From assembly GCA_963820315.1 (NCBI GenBank), contig CAWFZK010000034.1, forward strand, positions 1 through 64,000: a stretch of DNA of 64,000 nucleotides. Reading direction: 5' to 3'. Every line of letters begins with the position of its first letter. Position 1 is the stretch's first letter. This DNA comes from JACVRW01 sp963820315 (GTDB lineage: Bacteria; Actinomycetota; Thermoleophilia; Solirubrobacterales; Thermoleophilaceae). The notes under the pieces are model-generated. The model made no database searches. It had not been told where the DNA came from and worked only from the letters and a program-made list of their open reading frames with translations. A program made the position numbers and the translations under genes. This document shows, piece after piece, positions 34,217-43,455 of the stretch.

Positions 34217-35811
34217 AGGCTGACGGTACGGCCCGCCTCGAAGCCGTCGCTCTCGGCGATCGCGTCGACGACGTCCTGCGAGACGGGCGAGTCGGTCGTG
34301 ACGATCATCGTCGCCACCCCGCCGACGTGGTCTGCGTCCGGGCGGCGGCCGACCGCGGCGCCGGAGATGTTGATGCCGGCCTCGCCGAAGATGCCGCCGA
34401 CGCGGCCGATCATGCCGGGCTGGTCGACGTAGCGGAACAGCGCGAGGTTGTGCTCGAGCTGGATGTTGAAGCGCGAGCCCCACGCCTCCAGGAGGTGCGG
34501 GCGGTGCCTGCGTCCGAAGGTCGTTCCCACCACGCGGGTGCGTGAGCCGCCGCTCACGATCGTCACGCGCAGGAGGTCGGTGAAGTCGCGCGCATCGGCC
34601 GAGCTCGTCTCGGACACGCGGATGCCGCGCTCCTCTGCGATCGCCGGGGCGTTGACCTCGTTGACCTCCTCCTCGACGTGCCCGGCGAGCATGCCCTTCA
34701 GCACCTGCACGGTCAGGAGCCGTGTGTCGCGCGTCGCGATGCGGCCGAGGTACTCGATCTCGAGCGCGTCGACAGAGGTGCCCTCGGCGAGCGCCACGCC
34801 GACGCGGCCAAGGTCGCGCGCGAGCGGCAGGAACGGCCCGAGGGCCTCGAGGTCCTCGGGGGCGATCGTCGGCACGTTGACCGCGCTCGTCACGACGCCG
34901 CCGGTGAGCGCGGCGACCACCTGCTCGGCGGCCTGATAGCCGGCGCGGTCGGTGGCCTCTGCGGTCGAGGCGCCGAGGTGCGGGGTGACGACGACATTGG
35001 GATAGCCGAACAGTGGATTGTCGGTGACGGGCTCGTCGCGGAAGACGTCGAGCGCCGCGCCCGCGACGCGGCCGGAGTCGAGCGCATCGCGCAGCGCCTC
35101 CTCCACGATCAGCTTGCCGCGCGCAACGTTGATGATCCGCACCCCGGCCTTCATCTTCGCGAAGGCCTCCGCGTCGAGGAAGTTCTCCGTTTCGGACGTG
35201 ACCGGCAGGTGGATCGTGAGGAAGTCAGCGCGCTCGTAGAGCTCGTCGGAAGACTCCGCCCGCTCGACGCCGAGCGCGCGGAAGCGCTCCTCGGCGACGT
35301 AGGCGTCGAAGGCGAGCACGCGCATCCCGAACCCGAGCGCGCGCTGCGCCACGAGCTGCCCGATCCGGCCGAAGCCCAGGATCCCGAGCGTCTTCTCGTA
35401 GAGCTCGACGCCGCTGAAGCGCGAGCGCTCCCAGGCCCCGCCCGTGAGCGACTCGTGTGCCTGCGGCACCTTGCGGGCGAGCGCGAGCAGCATCGCGAGC
35501 GTGTGCTCGGCGGCGGTGATGACGTTCGACTGCGGCGCGTTCGCGACCACCACGCCGCGCTTGGTGGCGGCCTCGACGTCGACGTTGTCGACACCGACAC
35601 CGGCGCGCCCGACGGCCTTGAGCCGGCCGGCGCGTGCGAGCAGGCTGGCGGTCAGCTGCGTGCCGGAGCGGATCAAGAGGCCGTCGAACTCGCCGATGCG
35701 GCTCTCGAGCTCGCCGTCCTCCCAGTCGGTGCCGACCTCGACCTCGAGACCGGCGTCGCGCAGCAGCTGGATGCCCGACTCGCCGATCTTCTCCTTGACG
35801 AGGACCTTCAC
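34213..35811 (-). CDS. serA: D-3-phosphoglycerate dehydrogenase
   Basis: This enzyme starts serine synthesis by oxidising 3-phosphoglycerate with NAD. It is the long actinobacterial type (532 residues). The substrate and nucleotide domains contain GRAGVGVDNVD, LGILGFGRIGQLVAQRA, HLPVTSETENFL and the catalytic PHLGAST. Next come an intervening (ASB) domain and a C-terminal ACT domain (RYVDQPGMIGRVGGIFGEAGINISG, about 455-530) that usually senses serine. It starts at a GTG overlapping the aminotransferase stop as GTGA, so the two are coupled. Confidence 0.96.
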   Translation of the reverse strand: MKVLVKEKIGESGIQLLRDAGLEVEVGTDWEDGELESRIGEFDGLLIRSGTQLTASLLARAGRLKAVGRAGVGVDNVDVEAATKRGVVVANAPQSNVITAAEHTLAMLLALARKVPQAHESLTGGAWERSRFSGVELYEKTLGILGFGRIGQLVAQRALGFGMRVLAFDAYVAEERFRALGVERAESSDELYERADFLTIHLPVTSETENFLDAEAFAKMKAGVRIINVARGKLIVEEALRDALDSGRVAGAALDVFRDEPVTDNPLFGYPNVVVTPHLGASTAEATDRAGYQAAEQVVAALTGGVVTSAVNVPTIAPEDLEALGPFLPLARDLGRVGVALAEGTSVDALEIEYLGRIATRDTRLLTVQVLKGMLAGHVEEEVNEVNAPAIAEERGIRVSETSSADARDFTDLLRVTIVSGGSRTRVVGTTFGRRHRPHLLEAWGSRFNIQLEHNLALFRYVDQPGMIGRVGGIFGEAGINISGAAVGRRPDADHVGGVATMIVTTDSPVSQDVVDAIAESDGFEAGRTVSL

Positions 35812-36983
35812 GCCGCGACGGGCACGCCCGCTTCGAGGACGCGCTGCGCGGCGGCGACGCCGGCGCCCAGCTCGACCTCGTGGCCAAGCTCCCGCAGGGT
35901 CATCTCGAGCGCCGAGACGGTGACGATGATGTCGAAGGGGCCGAAGTAGCCGCAGTGCGCGATGCGGGCGATCTTGCCCTTGAGCCGGCCCTGGCCGCCC
36001 GCGATCGTGATGCCGAAGCGGTCGCGCATCAGCTTCGGCACGGCCGCGCCGTCGATGCCCTCGGGCAGGACGATCGCGGTGACGACGTTCGCGGCCTCGT
36101 CGCCGCCGCCGAGCAGCCCGAGCTCGAGCCCCTGCGCCGCGGCGCGCGTGGCCCGGCCGAGCAGGTCGTGGCGGCGGTAGACCTGCGCGAGCGTCTCCTC
36201 CTCGATCAGCCCGAGTGCCACGTCGAGCGCCTGAACGAGGCCGACGGCCGGTGTGAACGGGCTGTCGGGCGGGTCCTTCAGCTGACCCGCGACGGTGCGG
36301 CCCCAGTCGAAGTAGAAGCGGCCCTCGGGCGCGGCCGCGGCGCGCTCGAGCGCCGCCGCGTTGGGGCTTGCGAAGCCGAGGCCGGGCGGCGCCATCAGCG
36401 CCTTCTGCGAGCCGGCCACGACCACGTCGAGGCCCCACTCATCCTGCGGGCAGGGGACCGCGCCGAGCCCGGACACCGCGTCGACGGCGATCAGCGCGCC
36501 GTGCCGGTGGGCGACCTCGGCGAGCTCGCGGACGTCGTTGACGACGCCCGTCGAGGTCTCGGAGAGCTGGGTGAACACGACCTCGACGCCGGGGTTGGCC
36601 GCCAGGCGCTCGTCGAGCCCCGCCGGGTCGACCTTGCGGCCCCACTCGGTCTCCCAGTGGACCGTGTCCGCGCCGTAGGCGTCGCAGAGCTCCGCCCAGC
36701 GCTCGCCGAACTTGCCGCACGAGGCCACCAGCGCCGGCTCACCGCGGCGGACGAGGTTGGCGACGGCGGACTCCATCGCGCCGCTGCCCGAGCTGGCGAA
36801 GACGAGCACCTCGCCCGTCGTCCCGAACACGGTCTTCAGCCGGTCGAGCACGCGCGCATACACCTCGATGAAGGCCGGCGCGCGGTGGTAGAGCATCGGC
36901 TCGGCCATCACCTGCGAGACCGCTGGCGGAAGCGGCGTGGGCCCGGCGGTCATCAGGTACTGCTTGAGATACGGATTCGCCAT
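35808..36983 (-). CDS. Alanine-glyoxylate/serine-pyruvate aminotransferase family protein (serC-like role)
   Basis: This class V PLP aminotransferase has 391 residues. It shows LMTAGPTPLPPAV, FASSGSGAMESAVANLV, DAVSGLGAVPCPQDEWGLDVVVAGSQKALMAPPG (PLP lysine about residue 193) and GGQGRLKGKIARIAHCGYFG. The fold covers alanine-glyoxylate and serine-pyruvate transaminases. Tight coupling to serA suggests it supplies the phosphoserine aminotransferase step, as reported for members of this family in other organisms; that is inference. I choose the ATG at 36983; one at 36998 lies inside the candidate -10 TATGCT. Confidence 0.88.
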   Translation of the reverse strand: MANPYLKQYLMTAGPTPLPPAVSQVMAEPMLYHRAPAFIEVYARVLDRLKTVFGTTGEVLVFASSGSGAMESAVANLVRRGEPALVASCGKFGERWAELCDAYGADTVHWETEWGRKVDPAGLDERLAANPGVEVVFTQLSETSTGVVNDVRELAEVAHRHGALIAVDAVSGLGAVPCPQDEWGLDVVVAGSQKALMAPPGLGFASPNAAALERAAAAPEGRFYFDWGRTVAGQLKDPPDSPFTPAVGLVQALDVALGLIEEETLAQVYRRHDLLGRATRAAAQGLELGLLGGGDEAANVVTAIVLPEGIDGAAVPKLMRDRFGITIAGGQGRLKGKIARIAHCGYFGPFDIIVTVSALEMTLRELGHEVELGAGVAAAQRVLEAGVPVAA

Positions 36984-36993
36984 CGGACCGGCG

Positions 36994-36999
36994 AGCATA
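36994..36999 (-). promoter_or_regulatory. Candidate -10 element of the aminotransferase-serA operon
   Basis: TATGCT on the minus strand ends ten bases before the ATG at 36983, in the 24-base gap after the DUF4190-type gene. Confidence 0.4.
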
Positions 37000-37007
37000 G
37001 CGAGCGC

Positions 37008-37670
37008 TCAGGCCACGAGATGAAGGGCGATCCGCAGCACCGGCGCGGCGGCGACCGAGAGGCTCTGCGACTCGTCGAACTCGCGCTCCAGGTCCCTCTG
37101 GAACTCATCGTCCGAGAGCGCGGCGATGAGGACGGCGACCCAGATCGCGGTGGCGATCACCGAGAAGATCAGGCTGACGAGGCCGATCCAGAAGCCGGCC
37201 TGGCCGAGCGAGCGGTTCTTGGGCGTCTCGCCCGCGTCCACCCGGCGGACGCCCTTGCGCCCGAGCACCATGCCCGCGATCGAGAGGCCGACCGAGAGGA
37301 TCGACGAAAGGCCGGCCGAGATCAGCAGGAGGCCACCGCCGACAAGCGACAGGATGAAGCCCACCACCGCCTGGTTGTTGTCGGGAACGCGCTGCTGCGG
37401 GTAGCTCCACGGCTGCGGCGGCGGCTGCTGCCAGCCGCCTTGGGGCGGCGGTTGCTGCCAGCCGCCCTGGGCCACCGGCGGATGCCAGCCGCCCGGCGGT
37501 GGCGGCTGCTGGTAAGCGGTCTGCTGCTGCCCGTACCCGGGCGGCGGCGGCTGCTGGGCGGGCGCCGGCGGGCCGGGCTCAGGCGCCGGCGGGGCCGGCC
37601 TGTCGCCCAGCTCGGGCTCCGGGCCGGCGGGCTGCGGCGGCAGGAAGCGGCTGGGCTCCTCGTCGTTCAC
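37008..37670 (-). CDS. Proline-rich DUF4190-type membrane protein
   Basis: This is a 220-residue protein. Residues 1-95 are Pro/Gln/Gly-rich and disordered (repeated GGWQQPPPQ units). Two hydrophobic hairpins follow (about 103-140 and 160-190), with GxxxGRKGVRR between them, as in DUF4190 proteins. The acidic segment DDEFQRDLEREFDE follows the last helix. The function is unknown. It starts at a GTG ten bases after the ilvC stop. Confidence 0.8.
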   Translation of the reverse strand: MNDEEPSRFLPPQPAGPEPELGDRPAPPAPEPGPPAPAQQPPPPGYGQQQTAYQQPPPPGGWHPPVAQGGWQQPPPQGGWQQPPPQPWSYPQQRVPDNNQAVVGFILSLVGGGLLLISAGLSSILSVGLSIAGMVLGRKGVRRVDAGETPKNRSLGQAGFWIGLVSLIFSVIATAIWVAVLIAALSDDEFQRDLEREFDESQSLSVAAAPVLRIALHLVA

Positions 37671-37680
37671 GCGCCGCGGC

Positions 37681-38670
37681 TCAGAACTCCTGGTCGATCC
37701 ACGGCATCATCGCGCGCAGCTCCTTGCCCTCGCGCTCGATCTGGTGCCCCTTCTGCTCCTCGCGCATGCGCAGGAAGTTCTCCTGACCCGCCCGGTTCTC
37801 GGCGATCCACTCGCGCGCGAACTCGCCTGACTGGATCTCGGCCAGGATCTCCCGCATCGAGGCGCGGGCGCGATCGTCGATCACGCGCTTGCCGCGCGTG
37901 AGGTCGCCGTACTCGGCCGTGTTCGAGACCGAGTAGCGCATCCCGGTGATGCCCTTCTCGTACATCAGATCGACGATCAGCTTGAGCTCGTGCAGGCACT
38001 CGAAGTAGGCGAGCCGGGGGTCGTAGCCGGCGTCGACGAGCGTCTCGTAGCCCGCCCGCACCAGCTCGCTGACGCCGCCGCAGAGCACGGCCTGCTCGCC
38101 GAAGAGGTCCGTCTCGGTCTCGTCCTTGAAGCTCGTTTCGATCACGCCTGCACGCGTGCAGCCGATGCCCTTCGCGTACGCGAGCACGAGCTCGCGCGCG
38201 TTGCCGGTGGCGTCGCGGTGGATGGCGACGAGGCCGGGCACGCCGTTGCCCTCCACGAACTGCCTGCGCACCAGGTGCCCCGGGCTCTTCGGGGCGACCA
38301 TGCCGACGTCGACCTCCGGCCCGGGATCGATCTGGCCGAAGTGGACGCTGAAGCCGTGGGCGAACATGACCAGGTTGCCGGGGGCGATGCCGTCGCGGAT
38401 CTCGGCCTCCCAGACGTCGGCCTGCTTCTCGTCGGGCAGCAGGATCATCACGACGTCGCCCTCGCTGGCGGCGTCCGCGATCGGCAGCACCCGCAGCCCG
38501 TCCGACTGCGCCGTCTGCACAGACGACGAGTCCTCACGCAGGCCGACTACGACGTCGACGCCCGAGTCCTTGAGGCTGAGCGCGTGGGCGTGGCCCTGCG
38601 AGCCGTAGCCGATGACGGCCACGGTCTTGCCGTCGAGCTTGGATAGATCGGCGTCCTTGTCGTAGATCAT
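37681..38670 (-). CDS. ilvC: Ketol-acid reductoisomerase
   Basis: This class I KARI has 329 residues. It isomerises and reduces acetolactate or acetohydroxybutyrate with NADPH for valine, leucine and isoleucine. It shows the nucleotide-binding VIGYGSQGHAHALSLKDSG, MVAPKSPGHLVR, FKDETETDLFGEQAVLCGG (metal ligands) and YSVSNTAEYGD. The ATG overlaps the menE stop as ATGA, an unusual coupling of a valine gene to a menaquinone gene. It is 9 kb from ilvBN. Confidence 0.96.
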   Translation of the reverse strand: MIYDKDADLSKLDGKTVAVIGYGSQGHAHALSLKDSGVDVVVGLREDSSSVQTAQSDGLRVLPIADAASEGDVVMILLPDEKQADVWEAEIRDGIAPGNLVMFAHGFSVHFGQIDPGPEVDVGMVAPKSPGHLVRRQFVEGNGVPGLVAIHRDATGNARELVLAYAKGIGCTRAGVIETSFKDETETDLFGEQAVLCGGVSELVRAGYETLVDAGYDPRLAYFECLHELKLIVDLMYEKGITGMRYSVSNTAEYGDLTRGKRVIDDRARASMREILAEIQSGEFAREWIAENRAGQENFLRMREEQKGHQIEREGKELRAMMPWIDQEF

Positions 38671-39908
38671 GGGCGCGAGACTTTAGTGAGCCGGTCCCGG
38701 AGCAGCTTGCCTGCGGCGTTGCGCGGCAGCTCGGGGAGCGTGTGGATCGCCTTCGGGACCTTGAAGGGCTCGAGCCGCGCCCGCGCCCAGGCCTCGAGCT
38801 CGCCGTCCTCCACGGATCGGCTGAGCACGACGTAGGCGGTGATCGCCTCGCCCCAGAGCGGGTCCGGCACCCCGGCCACTCCCACATCGGCGACGGCCGG
38901 GTGGCTCAGCAGCGCCTGCTCGACCTCGAGCGGTGCGACGTTCTCGCCGCCGGTCACGATCAGCTCCTTGATGCGGCCCTCTACGTGCAGCAGGCCGCCG
39001 CCGTCGAGGCGGCCGCGGTCGCCGGTGTGGAGCCAGCCGTCGGCGCCCAGCGCGGCGGGCGCGACCATGTCGCCGCGGACGAGGATCTCGCCCTCATCCG
39101 AGACGCGGAGCTCGGCGCCGCGCAGCACGCGCCCCGGGATGCCCGCGACCACCTGCGAGCAGGTCTCCGTCATTCCGTAGACGGGCGTGACCGGGACGCC
39201 CGCTTCCTCCGCCCACTCGAGCAGGCCGGGCGGGACGGGGCCGCCCCCGAGCGCGATAGCGCGCAGGCGCGGGGTCGCCCCGAGGCCGGCGTCGCGCAGG
39301 CGCGCGAGCATCGTCGGCACGAGCGAAACGAGCGTGACCTCGCCGCCCTCCAGCAGCGCGCGCACCTGCGCCGGGTCGAAGCGCTCGTGCAGGACGGCCG
39401 TCGTGGCGTGGATCGCCGAGCGCACCAGGATGTTGAGCCCGCCGACGTGGTGGAGCGGCAGCGGGCAGAGCCAGCGGTCGCCGGGGTCGCTGCCGACCGC
39501 GTCGGCCGCGGCGACCGCGCTCGCCGCGTGATTGCGGTGGGTCAGCTCGACGAGCTTCGGCTCCCCTGTCGTTCCCGAGGTCGCGATCGCCGTATGAACC
39601 GCCTCGGCAGGGTGGTCGAGGCGCAGCTCGGCGGCCGACGGCTCTCCGAGCGGCAGCGCCGGGGCGGGCCGGTCCGCCGGCAGCGGCTCGAGCGCAGCGC
39701 CGCGCCGAGGCAGCGCGTGCAGCAGCACCGCGAAGCCGAGGCTGGCCCTCGCCGCGGCCTGCACGCGCTGGCCGGGAGCGACATCGAGCCGCCGCGCAAG
39801 CTCATCCGCGCGCGCGTGCAGCTCGCCATAGGTCAGCCGTCCGTCGCCGGCCTCGACCGCAAGCCGGTCGGGGTGCCGCTCTGCCGCTGCCGCGAGCCAA
39901 TCCCGCAT
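38667..39908 (-). CDS. menE: o-Succinylbenzoate-CoA ligase
   Basis: This acyl-adenylating enzyme of menaquinone synthesis activates o-succinylbenzoate. It has the AMP-binding signature TSGTTGEPKLVELTHRN (about residue 112), VYGMTETCSQV, DGWLHTGDRGRLDGGGLLHVEGRIKELIVTGGENV and PRNAAGKLLRDRL. At 413 residues it is short, as is common for MenE. Its position in a men cluster makes the assignment firm. TTTAAT lies nine bases before the ATG, facing away from the menB promoter. Confidence 0.9.
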   Translation of the reverse strand: MRDWLAAAAERHPDRLAVEAGDGRLTYGELHARADELARRLDVAPGQRVQAAARASLGFAVLLHALPRRGAALEPLPADRPAPALPLGEPSAAELRLDHPAEAVHTAIATSGTTGEPKLVELTHRNHAASAVAAADAVGSDPGDRWLCPLPLHHVGGLNILVRSAIHATTAVLHERFDPAQVRALLEGGEVTLVSLVPTMLARLRDAGLGATPRLRAIALGGGPVPPGLLEWAEEAGVPVTPVYGMTETCSQVVAGIPGRVLRGAELRVSDEGEILVRGDMVAPAALGADGWLHTGDRGRLDGGGLLHVEGRIKELIVTGGENVAPLEVEQALLSHPAVADVGVAGVPDPLWGEAITAYVVLSRSVEDGELEAWARARLEPFKVPKAIHTLPELPRNAAGKLLRDRLTKVSRP

Positions 39909-39917
39909 CGTGCCCGG

Positions 39918-39944
39918 ATTAAAGCCACCCCGCGCGCGTATCCT
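39918..39944. promoter_or_regulatory. Divergent -10 elements between menE and menB
   Basis: In the 45-base gap, TTTAAT (minus strand, 39923-39918) ends nine bases before the menE ATG. TATCCT (plus strand, 39939-39944) ends nine bases before the menB ATG. The matching spacing suggests paired short-leader transcripts. Confidence 0.5.
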
Positions 39945-39953
39945 CCCGGGCGC

Positions 39954-40795
<842 letters not shown>

Positions 40796-40799
<4 letters not shown>

Positions 40800-41671
40800 G
40801 CCACCTCCGGCTCTGGCTGCTGGCTGCGCGGCCGCGGACGCTTCCGGCCGCAATCGCGCCGGTCCTGGTCGGAACCGCGCTGGCCGGGTCCGAGGGGACG
40901 TTCCGGGCGCTGCCGTTCGTGGCGGCGCTCGTGGGGAGCGTCTTCATCCAGATCGGCACCAACCTCTCGAACGACTACTCGGACGCGCGCCGCGGCGCCG
41001 ACACCGAGGACCGCCTCGGGCCCGTGCGCGTGACGGCGGGCGGCCTGATGCCGCCTCGGCGCGTGCTGATCGGGACCTACGTCGCGTTCGGTGTCGCCGT
41101 GGCCGCCGGGCTCTACCTCGCCGCCGTGGCCGGCTGGGAGCTGATCGTGGTCGGCGCGGCCTCGATCCTCGCCGGCGTCCTCTACACCGGCGGGCCGCGG
41201 CCCTACGGGTACGAGGGCCTTGGCGAGCTGTTCGTCTTCCTGTTCTTCGGCATCGTCGCCGTCGTCGGCTCGTACTTCGTGCAGACCGAGGAGCTGCGCT
41301 GGGAGGCGTTCGCGCTCGCCGTGCCGGTCGGCCTGCTGGCCTCGGCCATCCTCGTCGTCAACAACATCCGCGACGTCGACACCGACAGGCGTGCCGGCAA
41401 GCGCACGCTCGCCGTCAAGCTCGGCCGCGAGCGGGCGCGCAGGCTGTTCGCCGCGATGCTGATCGCGTCCTTCGTGGTGCCGCCACTGCTCGTCCCGGCG
41501 CTCTCGCCGTGGGTGCTCCTCAGCCTCGCTGCGCTGCCGCTCGTCCCGCCGCTTCTGCGGACGGTGTCGACCCGCATCGACGGGCCGTCCCTGAACGGCG
41601 CGCTCGCCGGCACCGGCAGGCTGCTGGCCGTCTACTCGCTGCTGCTGGCAGGCGGGGTGCTGCTGTCGTGA
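40796..41671 (+). CDS. menA: 1,4-Dihydroxy-2-naphthoate polyprenyltransferase
   Basis: This UbiA-superfamily membrane enzyme attaches the polyprenyl chain to DHNA. It has eight or nine predicted helices. The first Asp-rich motif is NLSNDYSDARRGAD (about residue 57) and the second is NNIRDVDTDRRAGKRTLAVKLGR (about 185). RPRTLPAAIAPVLVG at the N-terminus is typical of MenA. The TTG start at 40796 overlaps the menB stop, and the stop overlaps the menC GTG. The chain has 291 residues. Confidence 0.94.
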
Positions 41672-42675
41672 AGCGCTCGGTCCTGCGGCTCTCGATTCCG
41701 TTGAAGCAGCCCTTCGTGACAGCCAGCGGGGTCACGAATGCGCGCGAGCTGCTGCTGCTGCGGATCGAGGCCGCGGACGGCACCGCGGGCTACGGCGAGG
41801 CCGCCCCCTTCGAGCCCTACGACGGCGTGCCGCTCGAGCGGGCGCTGGCGGCGCTCACGGGCGGCGGCGGGCGCCGCCCGCCGCAGGCGCGCGCCGCCGA
41901 GGAGCTGGCCCGCCTCGACCTGCTCGCGCGCCAGGAGGATCGGCCGCTGGCGGAGCCCGCCAAGGACGCCATCGCCGTCAACCTCACCCTGCCCGCGGGG
42001 CCGCCCGCCGAGACGGCCGAGCGCGCCCGGGCCGGGGTCAACGAGGGCTTCGCGAGCTTCAAGCTGAAGGTGGGCCTGCCCGACGACGCGCAGCGGGTGG
42101 CCGCGGTCCGCGAGGCGGTTGGCCCGTGGCCGGCGCTGCGCGTCGACGCGAATGGCGCGTGGGGCGTCGACGAGGCCGTGCGCGCCATCAGGGCGATCGA
42201 GGAGCACGACCTCGAGTTCGTCGAGCAACCCTGCCGGCGCCTGCGCGAGCTGGCAGACGTGCGCCAGCGCGTGTCGACGCCGATCGCGGCCGACGAGTCG
42301 GTCGCCTCGATCCGCGAGCTGCGACGCGCACTCGAGCTCGAGGCCTGCGACGTCGTGAACGTGAAGCTGGCCGGCGCCGGCGGCTTCACGCCCGCGCGCG
42401 AGCTGCTCCGCGAGGCGCGCTCCGCCGGCCTCGACGCATTCCTGTCGAGCACGCTCGACGGCCCCTGGGGCATCGCGGCCGCGCTGCAGCTCGCCGGCTC
42501 CGAGGGCCTCTCGCTCGCCTGCGGGCTCGCGACGCTCGAGCTCTTCGACGCGCGCATCGCGCGGGCGCTCCCCGCACCGCGCCGCGGCACGCTGTCCGTG
42601 CCGGCCGGCCCCGGCCTCGGCCTCCAGGTCGACCAGGCCGCGCTCGACGAGGTGACGGCCGAGGTGCTGGCCTAG
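41668..42675 (+). CDS. menC: o-Succinylbenzoate synthase
   Basis: This enolase-superfamily dehydratase makes o-succinylbenzoate from SHCHC. It has the catalytic FKLKVG lysine (about residue 132), the metal ligands in RVDANGAW, EQPCR and ADESVAS, and the second catalytic lysine in NVKLAGAGG. The protein has 335 residues and starts at a GTG overlapping the menA stop. Muconate or dipeptide-epimerase relatives share the fold, but the men context decides. Confidence 0.9.
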   Translation: MKRSVLRLSIPLKQPFVTASGVTNARELLLLRIEAADGTAGYGEAAPFEPYDGVPLERALAALTGGGGRRPPQARAAEELARLDLLARQEDRPLAEPAKDAIAVNLTLPAGPPAETAERARAGVNEGFASFKLKVGLPDDAQRVAAVREAVGPWPALRVDANGAWGVDEAVRAIRAIEEHDLEFVEQPCRRLRELADVRQRVSTPIAADESVASIRELRRALELEACDVVNVKLAGAGGFTPARELLREARSAGLDAFLSSTLDGPWGIAAALQLAGSEGLSLACGLATLELFDARIARALPAPRRGTLSVPAGPGLGLQVDQAALDEVTAEVLA

Positions 42676-42714
42676 CCGGGCTACCGAAGCACCGACCTCG
42701 ACCACGCATCCACG

Positions 42715-42753
42715 GACCCGACTTGAGGTCGCCAGACGACACTAAGTCGGGTC
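42715..42753. terminator. Inverted repeat between convergent menC and menH
   Basis: GACCCGACTT (42715-42724) and AAGTCGGGTC (42744-42753) are perfect 10-base arms with a 19-base loop. The second arm includes the menH stop codon. It lies between two convergent genes and may stop transcription from both sides. Confidence 0.5.
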
Positions 42754-43446
42754 GGTGAGGCGGCCCAGGAACTCCTCGAGCAGCCGCGCCACCTCATCCG
42801 GCCGCTGCAGCTGCACCGCGTGACCGGCCTCCTCGACGATCTCGGCGTGCCCGCGCGGCGCCGTGTCGGCGATGCGCTTGGCCGCCCGCACGTAGCCCTC
42901 GTCGCGCGCGCCGGCGATCGCCAGCAGCGGCAGGTCGAGGAGGAGCAGCTCGTGCCAGACCGGCTCGAGCACGCCCTGCCCGGCGGTGCGCAGGGTCATC
43001 GCCAGCGCGGCCGGATCCTGCGCGAGCCGACCCGGCCGCTGTGCCTCGACCAGCGCCTCGGACTGGTCGGCGAACAGGGGCTGGCGCTCCCACACGCTGA
43101 CGATGTCCTCGATCGGTGCGGCCTCCATCCACGCGGCGAGCCGCTCATCCGCCTCGGCGCGGGTGCTGCGCAGCGTGGGCTCGTCGATGCCCGCCGTCGC
43201 ACCGATCGTCGCGACGCCGAGGTAGTGCTCTGGGGCGCGCAGCGCGGCCCGCAGCGCCAGTCGCCCGCCGAGCGAGTAGCCGACGAGCAGCCGCCCCTCG
43301 CCCGCCGCCGCGATCTCCCCGAGCCGGCCCTCGAAGTTGCTCTGCTCGTGCTCGAGCATCACGCTCGGATAGCGTTCCGGCAGGAGCTCCGCGACGGGCC
43401 GCCAGGCGTCGCCACGCTGCATGAAGCCCGGGATGAAGAGCACCAT
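42742..43446 (-). CDS. menH: Alpha/beta hydrolase, SHCHC synthase-like
   Basis: This is a 234-residue alpha/beta hydrolase with the nucleophile elbow GYSLGG (about residue 56), an oxyanion start FIPGFMQRGDAW, a late acid in AGARDEGYV, and the catalytic histidine in EEAGHAVQLQRP. Small size and position between menC and menD support the MenH role: loss of pyruvate from SEPHCHC. It is divergent from menD with only nine bases between the two ATGs. Confidence 0.85.
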   Translation of the reverse strand: MVLFIPGFMQRGDAWRPVAELLPERYPSVMLEHEQSNFEGRLGEIAAAGEGRLLVGYSLGGRLALRAALRAPEHYLGVATIGATAGIDEPTLRSTRAEADERLAAWMEAAPIEDIVSVWERQPLFADQSEALVEAQRPGRLAQDPAALAMTLRTAGQGVLEPVWHELLLLDLPLLAIAGARDEGYVRAAKRIADTAPRGHAEIVEEAGHAVQLQRPDEVARLLEEFLGRLTDPT

Positions 43447-43455
43447 CGCTCCTGC